Below are positions 42,114 through 50,247 of a DNA stretch of 64,000 bases, in pieces. The translations under genes were made by a program, and so were the position numbers. The notes under the pieces are model-generated. The model was not told the origin of the DNA and ran no database searches. It saw nothing but the letters and a program-made list of their open reading frames with translations. The stretch's first letter is position 1. Each line of letters begins with the position of its first letter. This DNA comes from G963665495 sp963667575 (lineage in GTDB: Bacteria > Desulfobacterota > Desulfovibrionia > Desulfovibrionales > Desulfovibrionaceae). The stretch spans positions 1 through 64,000 of the forward strand of contig CAXXHY010000010.1 of assembly GCA_963667575.2 (NCBI GenBank), given 5' to 3'.

Positions 42114-42365
42114 ATGTGGCAATGTTTTGGAGGCGGGTTCGGACCCGGTGGCGGGTTTATGGGCGGAGGATTTATGGGACCAGTTTTGACAATTGTTATC
42201 GTACTGCTTGCAGTGTTCGTTGTTGTAAAGCTGGTTCAAGGCGTACAAGGCAATAAAGGAAGCAGATCTGACAAAGATGATTCTCTGGAAATTTTGAAAG
42301 CTCGATACGCGCGTGGTGAAATCTCGGACGAGGACTATCAACGGATGAAAAGAGTTTTGCATTGA
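42114..42365 (+). CDS. SHOCT-domain membrane protein
   Basis: An 83-residue product: Gly/Phe/Met-rich N terminus (GGGFGPGGGFMGGGFMG), one membrane helix (VLTIVIVLLAVFVVVKLV) and a C-terminal SHOCT motif (SLEILKARYARGEISDEDYQRMKRVL). SHOCT proteins are common tails of stress operons and may oligomerise. AAAGGAGAAGATC precedes the start. It is the last gene of the sigma54 operon. Confidence 0.88.
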   Translation: MWQCFGGGFGPGGGFMGGGFMGPVLTIVIVLLAVFVVVKLVQGVQGNKGSRSDKDDSLEILKARYARGEISDEDYQRMKRVLH

Positions 42366-42379
42366 TGGATGCATTTGCT

Positions 42380-42422
42380 CCAGGTTAACGAACACCTGGG
42401 AAAAGAAACTGATATCAGTTTC
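42380..42422 (+). repeat. Two adjacent inverted repeats after the sigma54 operon
   Basis: CCAGGT/ACCTGG with an eight-base loop, followed at 42405-42422 by the perfect palindrome GAAACTGATATCAGTTTC. No T run follows. Weak terminator or regulatory site. Confidence 0.45.
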
Positions 42423-42694
42423 CCTTTGAATGGGAAGGAAAAGAACGTCGGCATCACCAAATTTCCGTGATATTTTTACCAGCCAGGCCCCTCCTGAGGT
42501 CTGGTTTTGTTTATTTTTAGTCCAATGATTCAGGGGGGCCTCTGCGCAATTTTCAATGAGATCCTGTTGCAAAAGCTCAGTCTTTCAACTAAAGACCAGA
42601 CCTAGGCTGTTTTTCAATGCCAGGGGAACAAGGCATGGCAGCAATTCCAAAAACAAATTTTTACTTACCATTTACAAGTTGGAGGATAAGTACT

Positions 42695-43231
42695 GTGCGC
42701 AACAAGTTTCTTTTTATATTTTGCCTGCTTGTTTCATTAGTTCTCGTGGGATGCGGCGATGATGTCACCAAGGATCCAGACAAGTTGCTGCAAACAGTAA
42801 AGAATTCTGCCCTGGGCGGCGCGTACAGCAGTTATTCGTATTTTAATAATGCCTCCTGGAAATCCATCAAGAACAAAGATGACAGTTATCTGGTCCAATT
42901 CGAGGCCGAATACGATATGCCCAAGATAATTGGAACCTCCTGCAAAAAGGAAGAGTTCGAGAAGTGGTCCCCAGAAGAACAGAAAGCCATCAACGGCATG
43001 ATGCATGTTGCTGTTTTTGATATGGAAAATGATGAGGTCATCCCCCGCTTCAGCGGTTGGGGCCTCAATTGCGCCAATGGTGAAACCAAAAGTTTCAATG
43101 ATGCCAAGATGAACACTCTCAAGGAAATCAAACAGAATGGCTGGTTCTCTGACTGTGAAACCATGCAACAACTCGCAAAAATTTGTATGCAGGCTCCGGC
43201 CCCGAAAACGTCAGAAGAACCCAAGCAATAG
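42695..43231 (+). CDS. Lipoprotein of unknown function, GTG start
   Basis: A 178-residue product. GTG 42695 has GGAGG eight bases upstream and places a lipoprotein signal (RNKFLFIFCLLVSLVLVGCGDD) at the N terminus; upstream codons in frame would spoil this. The mature part is mixed alpha/beta (SYLVQFEAEYDMPKIIG, EEQKAINGMMHVAVFDMENDEVIPRF) with four Cys that could form disulfides. I do not recognise the family. It is followed by a strong terminator, so it forms a single-gene transcript or ends one. Confidence 0.72.
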   Translation: MRNKFLFIFCLLVSLVLVGCGDDVTKDPDKLLQTVKNSALGGAYSSYSYFNNASWKSIKNKDDSYLVQFEAEYDMPKIIGTSCKKEEFEKWSPEEQKAINGMMHVAVFDMENDEVIPRFSGWGLNCANGETKSFNDAKMNTLKEIKQNGWFSDCETMQQLAKICMQAPAPKTSEEPKQ

Positions 43232-43255
43232 TTTCAAACATTCAATACATTCGAA

Positions 43256-43290
43256 AGCGGCGTCGGAAATTCCGGCGCCGCTTTTTTTTA
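43256..43290 (+). terminator. Rho-independent terminator
   Basis: AGCGGCG and CGCCGCT with an inner GGAA/TTCC extension, followed by eight T residues. It ends the lipoprotein transcript. Confidence 0.9.
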
Positions 43291-43696
43291 TTCAACTGGT
43301 AAATAAAGTTTTCGTGGCTTGAGACGTTTGTTTATGTGAGTTGCCGTGTTCAGGCTTGACCAGGCAGTCCCCCTTTGGATGGGCAGATATTTGGCGTGTA
43401 TTTCAAGTTGAGAGTAAGCCCGGTTGATTCTCAGGCATTCGACCATCCTTGAAAACTGCTTCTTCCTTGCTTCAACCAGCCTTGTGGCGTTTCGTTTGAA
43501 TTTCAGAGCGCGCTGACATCAGAAGTGGCGTCTCCAATATTTTGGTTCAAGATATTCGCTCGAAATAAGCAAATCTCCTTTCCTCTTCATTTTTCCTTCA
43601 TGATGCTCATTTAGTTTTCCTTCAAGCGGCAGGAAACGTTTGCCCTCTTTGAGGCAGCGCCAGTGCCGGGACAAAATCAATTACAGGAGATTTATC
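43291..43696. other. Intergenic region before PepSY gene
   Basis: No convincing gene on either strand. The CAGGAGA at 43684 is the ribosome site of the PepSY gene. No clear promoter was fixed. Confidence 0.45.
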
Positions 43697-44131
43697 ATGA
43701 AGAAACAATTGATCACCATTTTTATGACTTGTGTTATGGGCAGCATTTTACTGATGCCGGGAATGGGATTCGCGGATTCTGAAAAGGGCGAGATAACCTC
43801 AGGAACCATTCAGGTAACCACACAATCCGAGTCGGAATATCCCTCAATGGCACAGATCTCCATGGACCAGGCCGTGCAGGCTGCATTGAAAGCGGTTCCG
43901 GGACAAATATTGAAAGTTAAAATCGATGATGAAGACGGTTTTCTGGTCTACGGCGTAGAGGTCGTGACTCCTGACAACACCATCATGGAAGTAATGCTGG
44001 ATGCCGGTTCGGGAAAGGTTCTGGCCATGCACAAGGATAAAAAGGACCACGAGTATCGTAGTGGTCACGAAGAGCACGATCATGAACACGAAGAACATGA
44101 ACGCGAACACGAAGAGCATGAACGGGATTAA
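43697..44131 (+). CDS. Exported PepSY-domain protein with His/Glu-rich tail
   Basis: A 144-residue product with CAGGAGA before ATG 43697. A signal peptide (KKQLITIFMTCVMGSILLMPGMGFA) precedes one PepSY domain (about 50-115: ISMDQAVQAALKAVPGQILKVKIDDEDGFLVYGVEVVTPDNTIMEVMLDAGSGKVL). The last 25 residues are repeats of HEEH/HDHEHEEHE, a likely metal-buffering tail in the periplasm. PepSY domains usually inhibit proteases or accompany sensor kinases; a two-component system lies a few genes downstream. Confidence 0.85.
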   Translation: MKKQLITIFMTCVMGSILLMPGMGFADSEKGEITSGTIQVTTQSESEYPSMAQISMDQAVQAALKAVPGQILKVKIDDEDGFLVYGVEVVTPDNTIMEVMLDAGSGKVLAMHKDKKDHEYRSGHEEHDHEHEEHEREHEEHERD

Positions 44132-44238
44132 TGAATTTGTAAACTAATTCCCCCTGGAGCCAGATTATTTAGGGCGACGGGGGGGCGCCCATGGTCGGTC
44201 GGTTCGTGCCCGGCCATGGGCAAAGCAAGGTACCCGAT

Positions 44239-45174
44239 ATGATCAAGATAAAAAATCTTAAAATGAACATGGATGGCAAAGACGTACTCAACGGCATTGA
44301 TTTGCATCTGAGCCCCGGCGATGTCTATGGCCTTCTGGGCTCCAAAGGTGCGGGAAAATCATCGATTATATATGCTTTGCTGGGTTTGCGCTCCTATTCA
44401 AGCGGCTTTGTAAGAGTTTTGGGGCATGATCCCGCGAGTGATGCTGTTGCCATTCGCAGACACACGGCCTTGATGCCTGAAAAATCCGAACTGTACGAGT
44501 CCATGACAGCTGTGGACTACCTCGGCTGGTACGGGCGCCTTTATGGTATGCAATCATCCGATTCGGATTTGGACGAGCTTCTGGAAAAAGTGGGACTCAG
44601 CAGCGTGATGCATCTCTCCATCAGTTCCTATTCCAAAGGAATGCAGCAGCGTCTGGTTTTGGCCAGGGCTCTGTTGACTCATCCCAAATTACTGATTTTG
44701 GACGAATCTACCAGCTGCTTTGATTCCAAAGGCAGGCGTGAAATTCATGATCTGCTGACTCAATTCGCCAGGGAGAACAATAGCGGCGTACTGATTTGTA
44801 CGCGTATTCTGGATGATGTTGCCCGTTTCTGCAACAAAATCGGAATCATCGACAACGGACAAACCTGTATCGAGGGAGAGCTCGGCGCACTTCTTGCGGA
44901 ATTTGGAGACGGCAAAAGCCATCTTATACGGCTGGAATCAACTCCAGATTTTACTACAATTCCGGACAAGATGAAAATTCTGGGGAACGAGAGCGGCTGG
45001 TGGCGCGTCCAGTTCCTGACGCAATCATCCAAGGAGCTTTCCGCGCTTTGGGGCGAATTGTGGCAACTCGGTTGGAAGATTCAGGATGTTCGCTCGGATT
45101 CGTCCGGCCTGGAAGCGTTGTTCATGCGTCATACCGGGCACAAAGAACTGTTGGAAGAAGAGATTGCCCAATGA
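44239..45174 (+). CDS. ABC transporter ATP-binding protein
   Basis: A 311-residue ATPase of the drug/antibiotic (CcmA/NatA) type. ATG 44239 is preferred: it follows AAGG and begins the typical IKIKNLKMNMDGKDVL; about 16 codons upstream are in frame but lie in an inverted repeat. Walker A is GSKGAGKSS at 36 (Ser for the usual Pro-Asn), the signature is SSYSKGMQQRL, Walker B is LLILDEST, and the switch His is absent (VLICTRILDDVARFC where family members have T-H). The C-terminal extension of about 90 residues fits the subfamily. The next gene, overlapping as ATGA, should be the permease but is only 55 codons long. Confidence 0.85.
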   Translation: MIKIKNLKMNMDGKDVLNGIDLHLSPGDVYGLLGSKGAGKSSIIYALLGLRSYSSGFVRVLGHDPASDAVAIRRHTALMPEKSELYESMTAVDYLGWYGRLYGMQSSDSDLDELLEKVGLSSVMHLSISSYSKGMQQRLVLARALLTHPKLLILDESTSCFDSKGRREIHDLLTQFARENNSGVLICTRILDDVARFCNKIGIIDNGQTCIEGELGALLAEFGDGKSHLIRLESTPDFTTIPDKMKILGNESGWWRVQFLTQSSKELSALWGELWQLGWKIQDVRSDSSGLEALFMRHTGHKELLEEEIAQ

Positions 45175-45338
45175 ACAATGCATACGCAATACAGACAATA
45201 CGCGCAGGTGCAGCCTGCCAACCAGTCGCTGCATTCAGCCTGCTAAGGGCGGACAGCATGGAACCGGATCTGTCCGGAACGATTCCGGCATCCGTATCCC
45301 TGATTCAACCTATCGAAAAGACAAATTTTTTACCATAA
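45171..45338 (+). pseudogene. Probable remnant of ABC permease start
   Basis: A 55-codon frame (NNAYAIQTIRAGAACQPVAA at its start) whose ATG overlaps the ATPase stop by four bases, as expected for a coupled permease gene. It has no membrane segments and no similarity that I recognise. A deletion that removed the permease and left its first codons, or chance, would both explain it. Confidence 0.4.
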
Positions 45339-45356
45339 AAGCAAAGGAATTATCAC

Positions 45357-46148
45357 ATGTCGACCGCAACAGTGTCCTCTTTGAAAAGCGGATTTCTTCG
45401 AGTCCCCGAAGTTACCCTGGTGTTCTGGCTGATCAAAACGCTTTCTACAACTGTTGGTGAAACCGGAGCCGATTATCTATCTTTCGGGCTGGGCTGGGGA
45501 ATGCCCCTCACCACTTTGCTGATGCTCGGCCTCATGGCCTGCGGACTGTATCTCCAGTTTTTCAAATTCAAACGCTACGTGGTCGCCAACTACTGGGGAC
45601 TCGTTGTTCTGATGAGTATTGTCGGTACATTGGTGACGGACATGCTTGTGGATCTCGCAGGCGTGGGCCTGGTGCCCCTCAGCATCGCGTTTTCCGTCTT
45701 GATGCTGGCCGGGTTTGCGTTGTGGTATCGCAAGGAAGGAACACTCTCGATTCACTCCATAGACACGGGCAAAAGGGAATTTTTTTACTGGATCGTCATT
45801 CTTTTCGCTTTTGCACTAGGAACCGGTGTCGGAGATCTGATTTCAGAATCTCTGGCTTTAGGGTATGATGTGGCTCTACTGCTTTTTGCCGGGATGATCG
45901 GCCTTGTAATCCTGGCGTATTACACCCTGAAACTAAATGCTGTGGTCGCGTTCTGGATTGCCTATGTCCTGACCCGTCCACTGGGAGCCTCGCTCGGCGA
46001 CTATCTGATTCAGGCTCCTTCCGAACACGGGCTTGGGATAAGCATGGGCACAGTCAATTTGGTATTCGCCATTGCGATAATCCTGCTTGCAACATTCGAG
46101 TGGTGTCGAACAAGGCATGTCTCCATTGAGGTTGTAGATGTCAATTAA
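45357..46148 (+). CDS. COG4705-type membrane protein with internal repeats
   Basis: A 263-residue protein with about eight hydrophobic segments and an AAAGGAATT site. A short motif recurs three times: LIKTLSTTVGETGADYL, ILFAFALGTGVGDLISE and AYVLTRPLGASLGDYLI, showing an internal repeat with conserved Gly-Asp at the end of a helix. The family (COG4705) is uncharacterised and often lies near metal or stress regulators. It overlaps the next gene by 11 bases. Confidence 0.85.
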   Translation: MSTATVSSLKSGFLRVPEVTLVFWLIKTLSTTVGETGADYLSFGLGWGMPLTTLLMLGLMACGLYLQFFKFKRYVVANYWGLVVLMSIVGTLVTDMLVDLAGVGLVPLSIAFSVLMLAGFALWYRKEGTLSIHSIDTGKREFFYWIVILFAFALGTGVGDLISESLALGYDVALLLFAGMIGLVILAYYTLKLNAVVAFWIAYVLTRPLGASLGDYLIQAPSEHGLGISMGTVNLVFAIAIILLATFEWCRTRHVSIEVVDVN

Positions 46149-46776
46149 TATCGAACTGTTCGGAAATAAAAATGTGTTTTTTTCACGGAAAAGATACGTC
46201 AACATAATAGTAGTCTGCCTTTCATTGCTGACGATTCTGCTCACGGCGTTGCTCTGTTATATTGAAGAACAAGGCAATTTCCACGTCATCACACCCGATG
46301 AGGCCTATCGCTCTGCACAACTGGATCGGGATGAGCTGGAACAGTATGCCCGAAAGTTCCATCTCCGATCGATCATCAACCTGCGGGGAAAAAAGCCGGG
46401 CAAGGGATGGTATCTGGAAGAGATCAGAACAGCCCGTGATCTGGGTATCCGTCATTACGACTTTGACGGGATCGGCGCAAGCCGCCCTCCATCGGCCAAA
46501 GAGTTGAAAAAACTGCTGCATTTAATGGACACGGTCCCTCGACCGGTACTCATGCACTGCAAGGCCGGAGCGGATCGCTCCGGTCTCGCAGCCGCAATCT
46601 GGAAAGTGACGGAGGACGGAGCACCCGTAGGTGATGCAAGTAAACAGCTGTCACTGCGCTATGGGCATATGCCGTTCGGTCCGACCCATGTTCTGGATAC
46701 GTATTTCGATTCATGGGGAACCGACGGAGTCTCCGGTGTACTCTCTCAAAAAAACAGTATGTTACCAAAGGAATAA
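46138..46776 (+). CDS. Membrane-anchored dual-specificity/tyrosine-type phosphatase
   Basis: A 212-residue protein. One N-terminal helix (YVNIIVVCLSLLTILLTALLCYI) anchors a periplasm-facing or cytoplasm-facing domain with the DSP/PTP active site PVLMHCKAGADRSGLAAAIW (HC-x5-R-S). The general acid Asp may be in HYDFDGIGASRPP. Proteins of this type include lipid or undecaprenyl-pyrophosphate-linked and protein phosphatases; the substrate is unknown. A positively charged side before the helix suggests the domain lies outside. It is in a run with a DedA gene. Confidence 0.85.
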   Translation: MSINIELFGNKNVFFSRKRYVNIIVVCLSLLTILLTALLCYIEEQGNFHVITPDEAYRSAQLDRDELEQYARKFHLRSIINLRGKKPGKGWYLEEIRTARDLGIRHYDFDGIGASRPPSAKELKKLLHLMDTVPRPVLMHCKAGADRSGLAAAIWKVTEDGAPVGDASKQLSLRYGHMPFGPTHVLDTYFDSWGTDGVSGVLSQKNSMLPKE

Positions 46777-46780
46777 CAAG

Positions 46781-47203
46781 ATGCATTTCATATCATTGGG
46801 ATTGCGACGGGGCAAGGAGGCTTCCGTCCCACCCATTACAAGCCGTTTTAGTGTCAGTTTTGTCCATTTTCTTTTCAATTCCCGAGTAGTTGTTCATTGC
46901 ATCGGAAAAACAAGACGCTTCTGCCTGGTGCACTTTCGTAAGGAATACGTCCGGCAACAGCTCTTGCTGCGTGAGGGAAATTGCCGTCAATGCGGCCATT
47001 GCTGCAACATGCTCTTAACCTGTCCCATGCTTACGAACGATCGAAAGTGCATGGTCCACGGTATATGCCGTCCGCTGTCCTGCAAAATCTTTCCCATCGA
47101 CCAGCGAGACATAGCCGAAGTGGGGCTATGCGGCGGCAATTGTGGGTTTCATTTTGAAAAAACGGACCCGGATCAGACTTCACAAAGGAATAAGCTCGTA
47201 TGA
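46781..47203 (+). CDS. YkgJ-type Cys-cluster protein
   Basis: A 140-residue product with AAAGGAATAAC before ATG 46781. The C-terminal half has the CxxCxxC zinc or Fe-S cluster pattern of the YkgJ/CxxCxxCC family (GNCRQCGHCCNMLLTCPMLTNDRKCMVHGICRPLSCKIFPID). The N-terminal 60 residues are basic and hydrophobic and do not match the family. Its stop overlaps the DedA start (GTATGATG). Function is unknown. Confidence 0.82.
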   Translation: MHFISLGLRRGKEASVPPITSRFSVSFVHFLFNSRVVVHCIGKTRRFCLVHFRKEYVRQQLLLREGNCRQCGHCCNMLLTCPMLTNDRKCMVHGICRPLSCKIFPIDQRDIAEVGLCGGNCGFHFEKTDPDQTSQRNKLV

Positions 47204-47811
47204 TGCACCAGATCGTCATGTATTTAACATCCGCCATAGGGGAATACGGATACGCCGGCATACTGATGCTTATGGCCCTGGAGTCCTCCTTTTTTCCATT
47301 CCCCAGCGAAGTCGTGATACCGCCCGCGGCGTATCTGGCCGCCACAGGACAGATGAATCTCGGCATTGTCATCCTGAGCGGCTCCCTGGGAAGCCTCCTG
47401 GGGGCACTGTTCAACTACTGGCTTGCTGCGCGATTCGGCAGACCGTTTCTCGAAAAGCACGGCCGCCTGTTTCTGGTCAGTCCGGGCTCTTTGGAAAAGG
47501 CCGAACGTTTTTTCGACCGTCACGGACATATCAGCATGTTTACCGGCCGACTGCTGCCGGTGATTCGCCAATATATTTCGCTTCCGGCGGGCCTGGCCCG
47601 GATGAATATTTTCACATTTTGCGCCTCCACTTTCCTGGGGGCGGCAGTGTGGGTAGTGATTCTGGCTGCTTCAGGATATTGGTTCGGGCGAAACGAACAG
47701 CTGGTGTTGCAAAATCTGCGCTGGATCACCGTGTGCATATCTGTCGGATGTGGTATCGTCATCCTTGTGTACTTGAAAAAGTGGCGTCAGCGTCATTCCA
47801 TCAGCAAATGA
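47200..47811 (+). CDS. DedA-family membrane protein
   Basis: A 203-residue inner-membrane protein of the DedA/SNARE-associated family. Motifs are ESSFFPFPSEVVIPPAAYLAATGQMN (the E-x-x-x-P-x-P-x-E block) and FFDRHGHISMFTGRLLPVIRQYISLPAGLARMN (GRFIP-type helix with conserved Arg). DedA proteins act as undecaprenyl phosphate or lipid carriers (UptA, YqjA) and support membrane integrity and resistance to cationic agents. It follows YkgJ with four overlapping bases. Confidence 0.92.
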   Translation: MMHQIVMYLTSAIGEYGYAGILMLMALESSFFPFPSEVVIPPAAYLAATGQMNLGIVILSGSLGSLLGALFNYWLAARFGRPFLEKHGRLFLVSPGSLEKAERFFDRHGHISMFTGRLLPVIRQYISLPAGLARMNIFTFCASTFLGAAVWVVILAASGYWFGRNEQLVLQNLRWITVCISVGCGIVILVYLKKWRQRHSISK

Positions 47812-47884
47812 AGGCCGATTCTCTATCCCCTGATGTCCCAAAAGAGGTCCATGACATACGTGCTGTACAGCCAAGGAAAATCTC

Positions 47885-48565
47885 ATGCGCATACTGATCG
47901 TCGATGATGAACAATCCCTGCTTGAACAACTCAGAGGCACTTTCGAAAGGCAGCGTTACCTGGTTGAAATCGCGTTTGATGGTGATGAGGCCCTGGAAAA
48001 ACTTTTCGACGCACCGGTGGACCTGATCATTCTGGACATCATGCTCCCCAAACGGGATGGCCTCTCGGTGCTCCAGGCCATCAGAAAAACCGGGGACAAC
48101 ACCCCTGTGCTGATGCTCACCGCCAAAGGAGACATCGGCGACAAAATCAAGGGGCTTGACCTGGGAGCGGATGACTACCTGGCCAAACCCTTTTCACTGG
48201 ATGAATTGCTTGCACGGGTTCGGGCTTTGCTGCGAAGGTTCGGCGGGCAGTCCGGCACTGTGTTGCAGGTTGCAGATCTGCGCCTTGACACAATAAGCCG
48301 CGAAGTGAGCAGGGGAAGCATGCCTTTGGACCTGACAGTGCGGGAATTTTCCATCCTTGAATTCTTTCTGTACAATAAGAACAGGGCCGTGTCCCGATTC
48401 AGCCTGGCCGAACATGTCTGGGGCGACGCTTTTGATCCTTTCAGCATGTCGAATTTCATAGATGTACATATCAAGAATTTACGCAAGAAAATCGGAGATT
48501 CCGACAGCACCATCATCCGAACCATTCGGGGCGTCGGGTATATCATCAAGGATGAAGCTCCATGA
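47885..48565 (+). CDS. OmpR-family response regulator
   Basis: A 226-residue regulator: receiver (ILIVDDEQSLLEQL, LIILDIMLPKRDG with the phospho-Asp, ADDYLAKPF) and OmpR/PhoB winged helix (about 130-225: GSMPLDLTVREFSILEFFLYNKNRAVSRFSLAEHVWG, NFIDVHIKNLRKKIGD, IRTIRGVGYIIK). An AAGG precedes the ATG. It overlaps the kinase by four bases and probably controls the run from 45357, but no target site was found. Confidence 0.95.
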   Translation: MRILIVDDEQSLLEQLRGTFERQRYLVEIAFDGDEALEKLFDAPVDLIILDIMLPKRDGLSVLQAIRKTGDNTPVLMLTAKGDIGDKIKGLDLGADDYLAKPFSLDELLARVRALLRRFGGQSGTVLQVADLRLDTISREVSRGSMPLDLTVREFSILEFFLYNKNRAVSRFSLAEHVWGDAFDPFSMSNFIDVHIKNLRKKIGDSDSTIIRTIRGVGYIIKDEAP

Positions 48566-49932
48566 CTGTCAGGCTGAAAATCACTCTGTTGATTACTGCT
48601 GCCGGATTTGTGGCCAGTCTCGTTTTTTCCTGTTTCATTCTTATGGAGATGATGGAACAGCCGTACCGCCTTATCGACGCGGAGTTGAAAAGCACAGCTG
48701 AACAGTTTGTTGAAAATTTCGCGAACGGCAAGGGCGCATCTTCCGTAACTCAAAGAGAGAACGAACAGTATTGGGTGGAAATCAGGGATTCTGAATCCGG
48801 GGCTTCTTTGTATCGTTCTTCCCTGGCAAAACGCATTGCAATGCAGTGGCCAGATTCTGACAGGGGCGATACCGTGGATTTTGATCTCCCGAAACATGAT
48901 CCCAGGTACGCGGGAATAAAGGACGACACCTTCCGTGTAAAAATCGTCCCGGTTTCCAGCAACGGGAAAAAGTATCTGATTTGCATCGGCCGTCCCATCG
49001 AGAAACTACAGGAAGAGCTCGAAGACACTGTCGTGGGTGTTGCCGGAGGCCTGCTGTTTTCAGTACTCCTGCTGGCAGGGATCAGCTATTTTGTTGCGGG
49101 CATCATCCTGACCCCTATTCGTCAAATCAACGCGCAGGCAAGAGAAATCAGCGAAAAACATCTTGACCGGAGAGTTCCGACATCCGGCAACCATGATGAA
49201 TTCGACACACTGGCGCATACTCTCAATACGGTTTTCGACCGATTGCAGCACGCCTTTTTACGGCAAAAACGTTTGCTTGCCGATGCCTCTCACGAGTTGA
49301 AAACGCCGCTTACCATGATGCGACTGGCCCTGGACGATATCCGTTCCGGAACAGGTGAGGCCGGGCCTGACCCGCAGGCGGAAAGCCACGAGCGGATGAC
49401 CACGCAGGTGCTGCGTATGGAGCGCCTGGTAAAGAGCCTGCTGGATCTTTCTTCTTTGGAAATTGAAGCCACGGCAACAAGAAAGCCGGTGGACCTTGTT
49501 CCGCTATTGACGTCGCTTATCTCCGATTATCATTTTATAAGCGAGGCCTGCCGAATACGCATTGACACGGACCTTCCGGAACAGCTCATCGCAACCGGGG
49601 ACGCGGAAAAATTGACCAGGGCCTTTTCCAATCTTCTGGACAACGCCCTTAAGTATAACACAGACGGTGGCTCTGTAGCCGTCTCCGCCAAAACGTCTGA
49701 CGGTGGCGTCCTCATAGTAATGGGCAATGCGGGGCCAGGAGTGCCGGAAGCGGATATCCCCCGTATCTTCGAACAGTTCTACCGGGTCGAAAAGTCCCGT
49801 TCGTTGCTTCACGGCGGCTCGGGCCTGGGACTTGCCATTGTAAAAAGAATTATCGAGCTTCACGGCGGAAACATCCGGTTTGATAGTCGTCCTGACGACT
49901 GGACGACCGTTTCCATCTTTTTGCCTCGTTAG
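48562..49932 (+). CDS. Sensor histidine kinase
   Basis: A 456-residue kinase with two membrane helices (about 8-28 and 155-178) and a small periplasmic domain (YWVEIRDSESGASLYRS, FRVKIVPVSSNGKKYLICIGRPI). HAMP (LTPIRQINAQAREISEKHLDRRV), HisKA (LLADASHELKTPLTMMRLALDDI) and HATPase (NLLDNALKYNTDGGSVAV, GPGVPEADIPRIFEQFYRVEKSR, GGSGLGLAIVKRIIELHGG) follow. It is of the EnvZ/CusS-like class and partners the OmpR-type regulator. The signal is unknown; metal or envelope stress is the likeliest from the context. Confidence 0.93.
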   Translation: MTVRLKITLLITAAGFVASLVFSCFILMEMMEQPYRLIDAELKSTAEQFVENFANGKGASSVTQRENEQYWVEIRDSESGASLYRSSLAKRIAMQWPDSDRGDTVDFDLPKHDPRYAGIKDDTFRVKIVPVSSNGKKYLICIGRPIEKLQEELEDTVVGVAGGLLFSVLLLAGISYFVAGIILTPIRQINAQAREISEKHLDRRVPTSGNHDEFDTLAHTLNTVFDRLQHAFLRQKRLLADASHELKTPLTMMRLALDDIRSGTGEAGPDPQAESHERMTTQVLRMERLVKSLLDLSSLEIEATATRKPVDLVPLLTSLISDYHFISEACRIRIDTDLPEQLIATGDAEKLTRAFSNLLDNALKYNTDGGSVAVSAKTSDGGVLIVMGNAGPGVPEADIPRIFEQFYRVEKSRSLLHGGSGLGLAIVKRIIELHGGNIRFDSRPDDWTTVSIFLPR

Positions 49933-50171
49933 GTGTTGATTCTGCTGCAAAGTGCTGGCTCCTAAGCCTCTATCCCGAGAATCCCCAATGGACGAGCTGT
50001 CTCCGATATTACCGCAATTTGGGAATCAGACGTGATTCGATCCATTTCTGACGTCAGAGATGTCAGTCCGAGAATATATTACTTTCCCTGGCCATGGGGA
50101 CTGGCGCAGCATCGGGTTGTGTCAGGCAAAGCAAGCTCGACTTGAACTGATATTTCCTTCTGAAAACAAAG
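49933..50171. other. Intergenic region between convergent transcripts
   Basis: No convincing gene. No clear terminator for the sensor kinase transcript was seen; the stem-loop further right belongs to rnr. Confidence 0.4.
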
Positions 50172-50195
50172 AGCTTCCCCCTTTTGAGGGGGAGC
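50172..50195 (-). terminator. Terminator of rnr
   Basis: Minus-strand stem GCTCCCCCT/AGGGGGAAGC with one bulge and a CAAA loop, followed by TCTTTGTTTTC. It lies about 55 bases after the rnr stop. Confidence 0.75.
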
Positions 50196-50247
50196 ACTTT
50201 CTGCAAACCGGACACCACGCTCATGATCCTGCGGCGGTTTATTCAGT

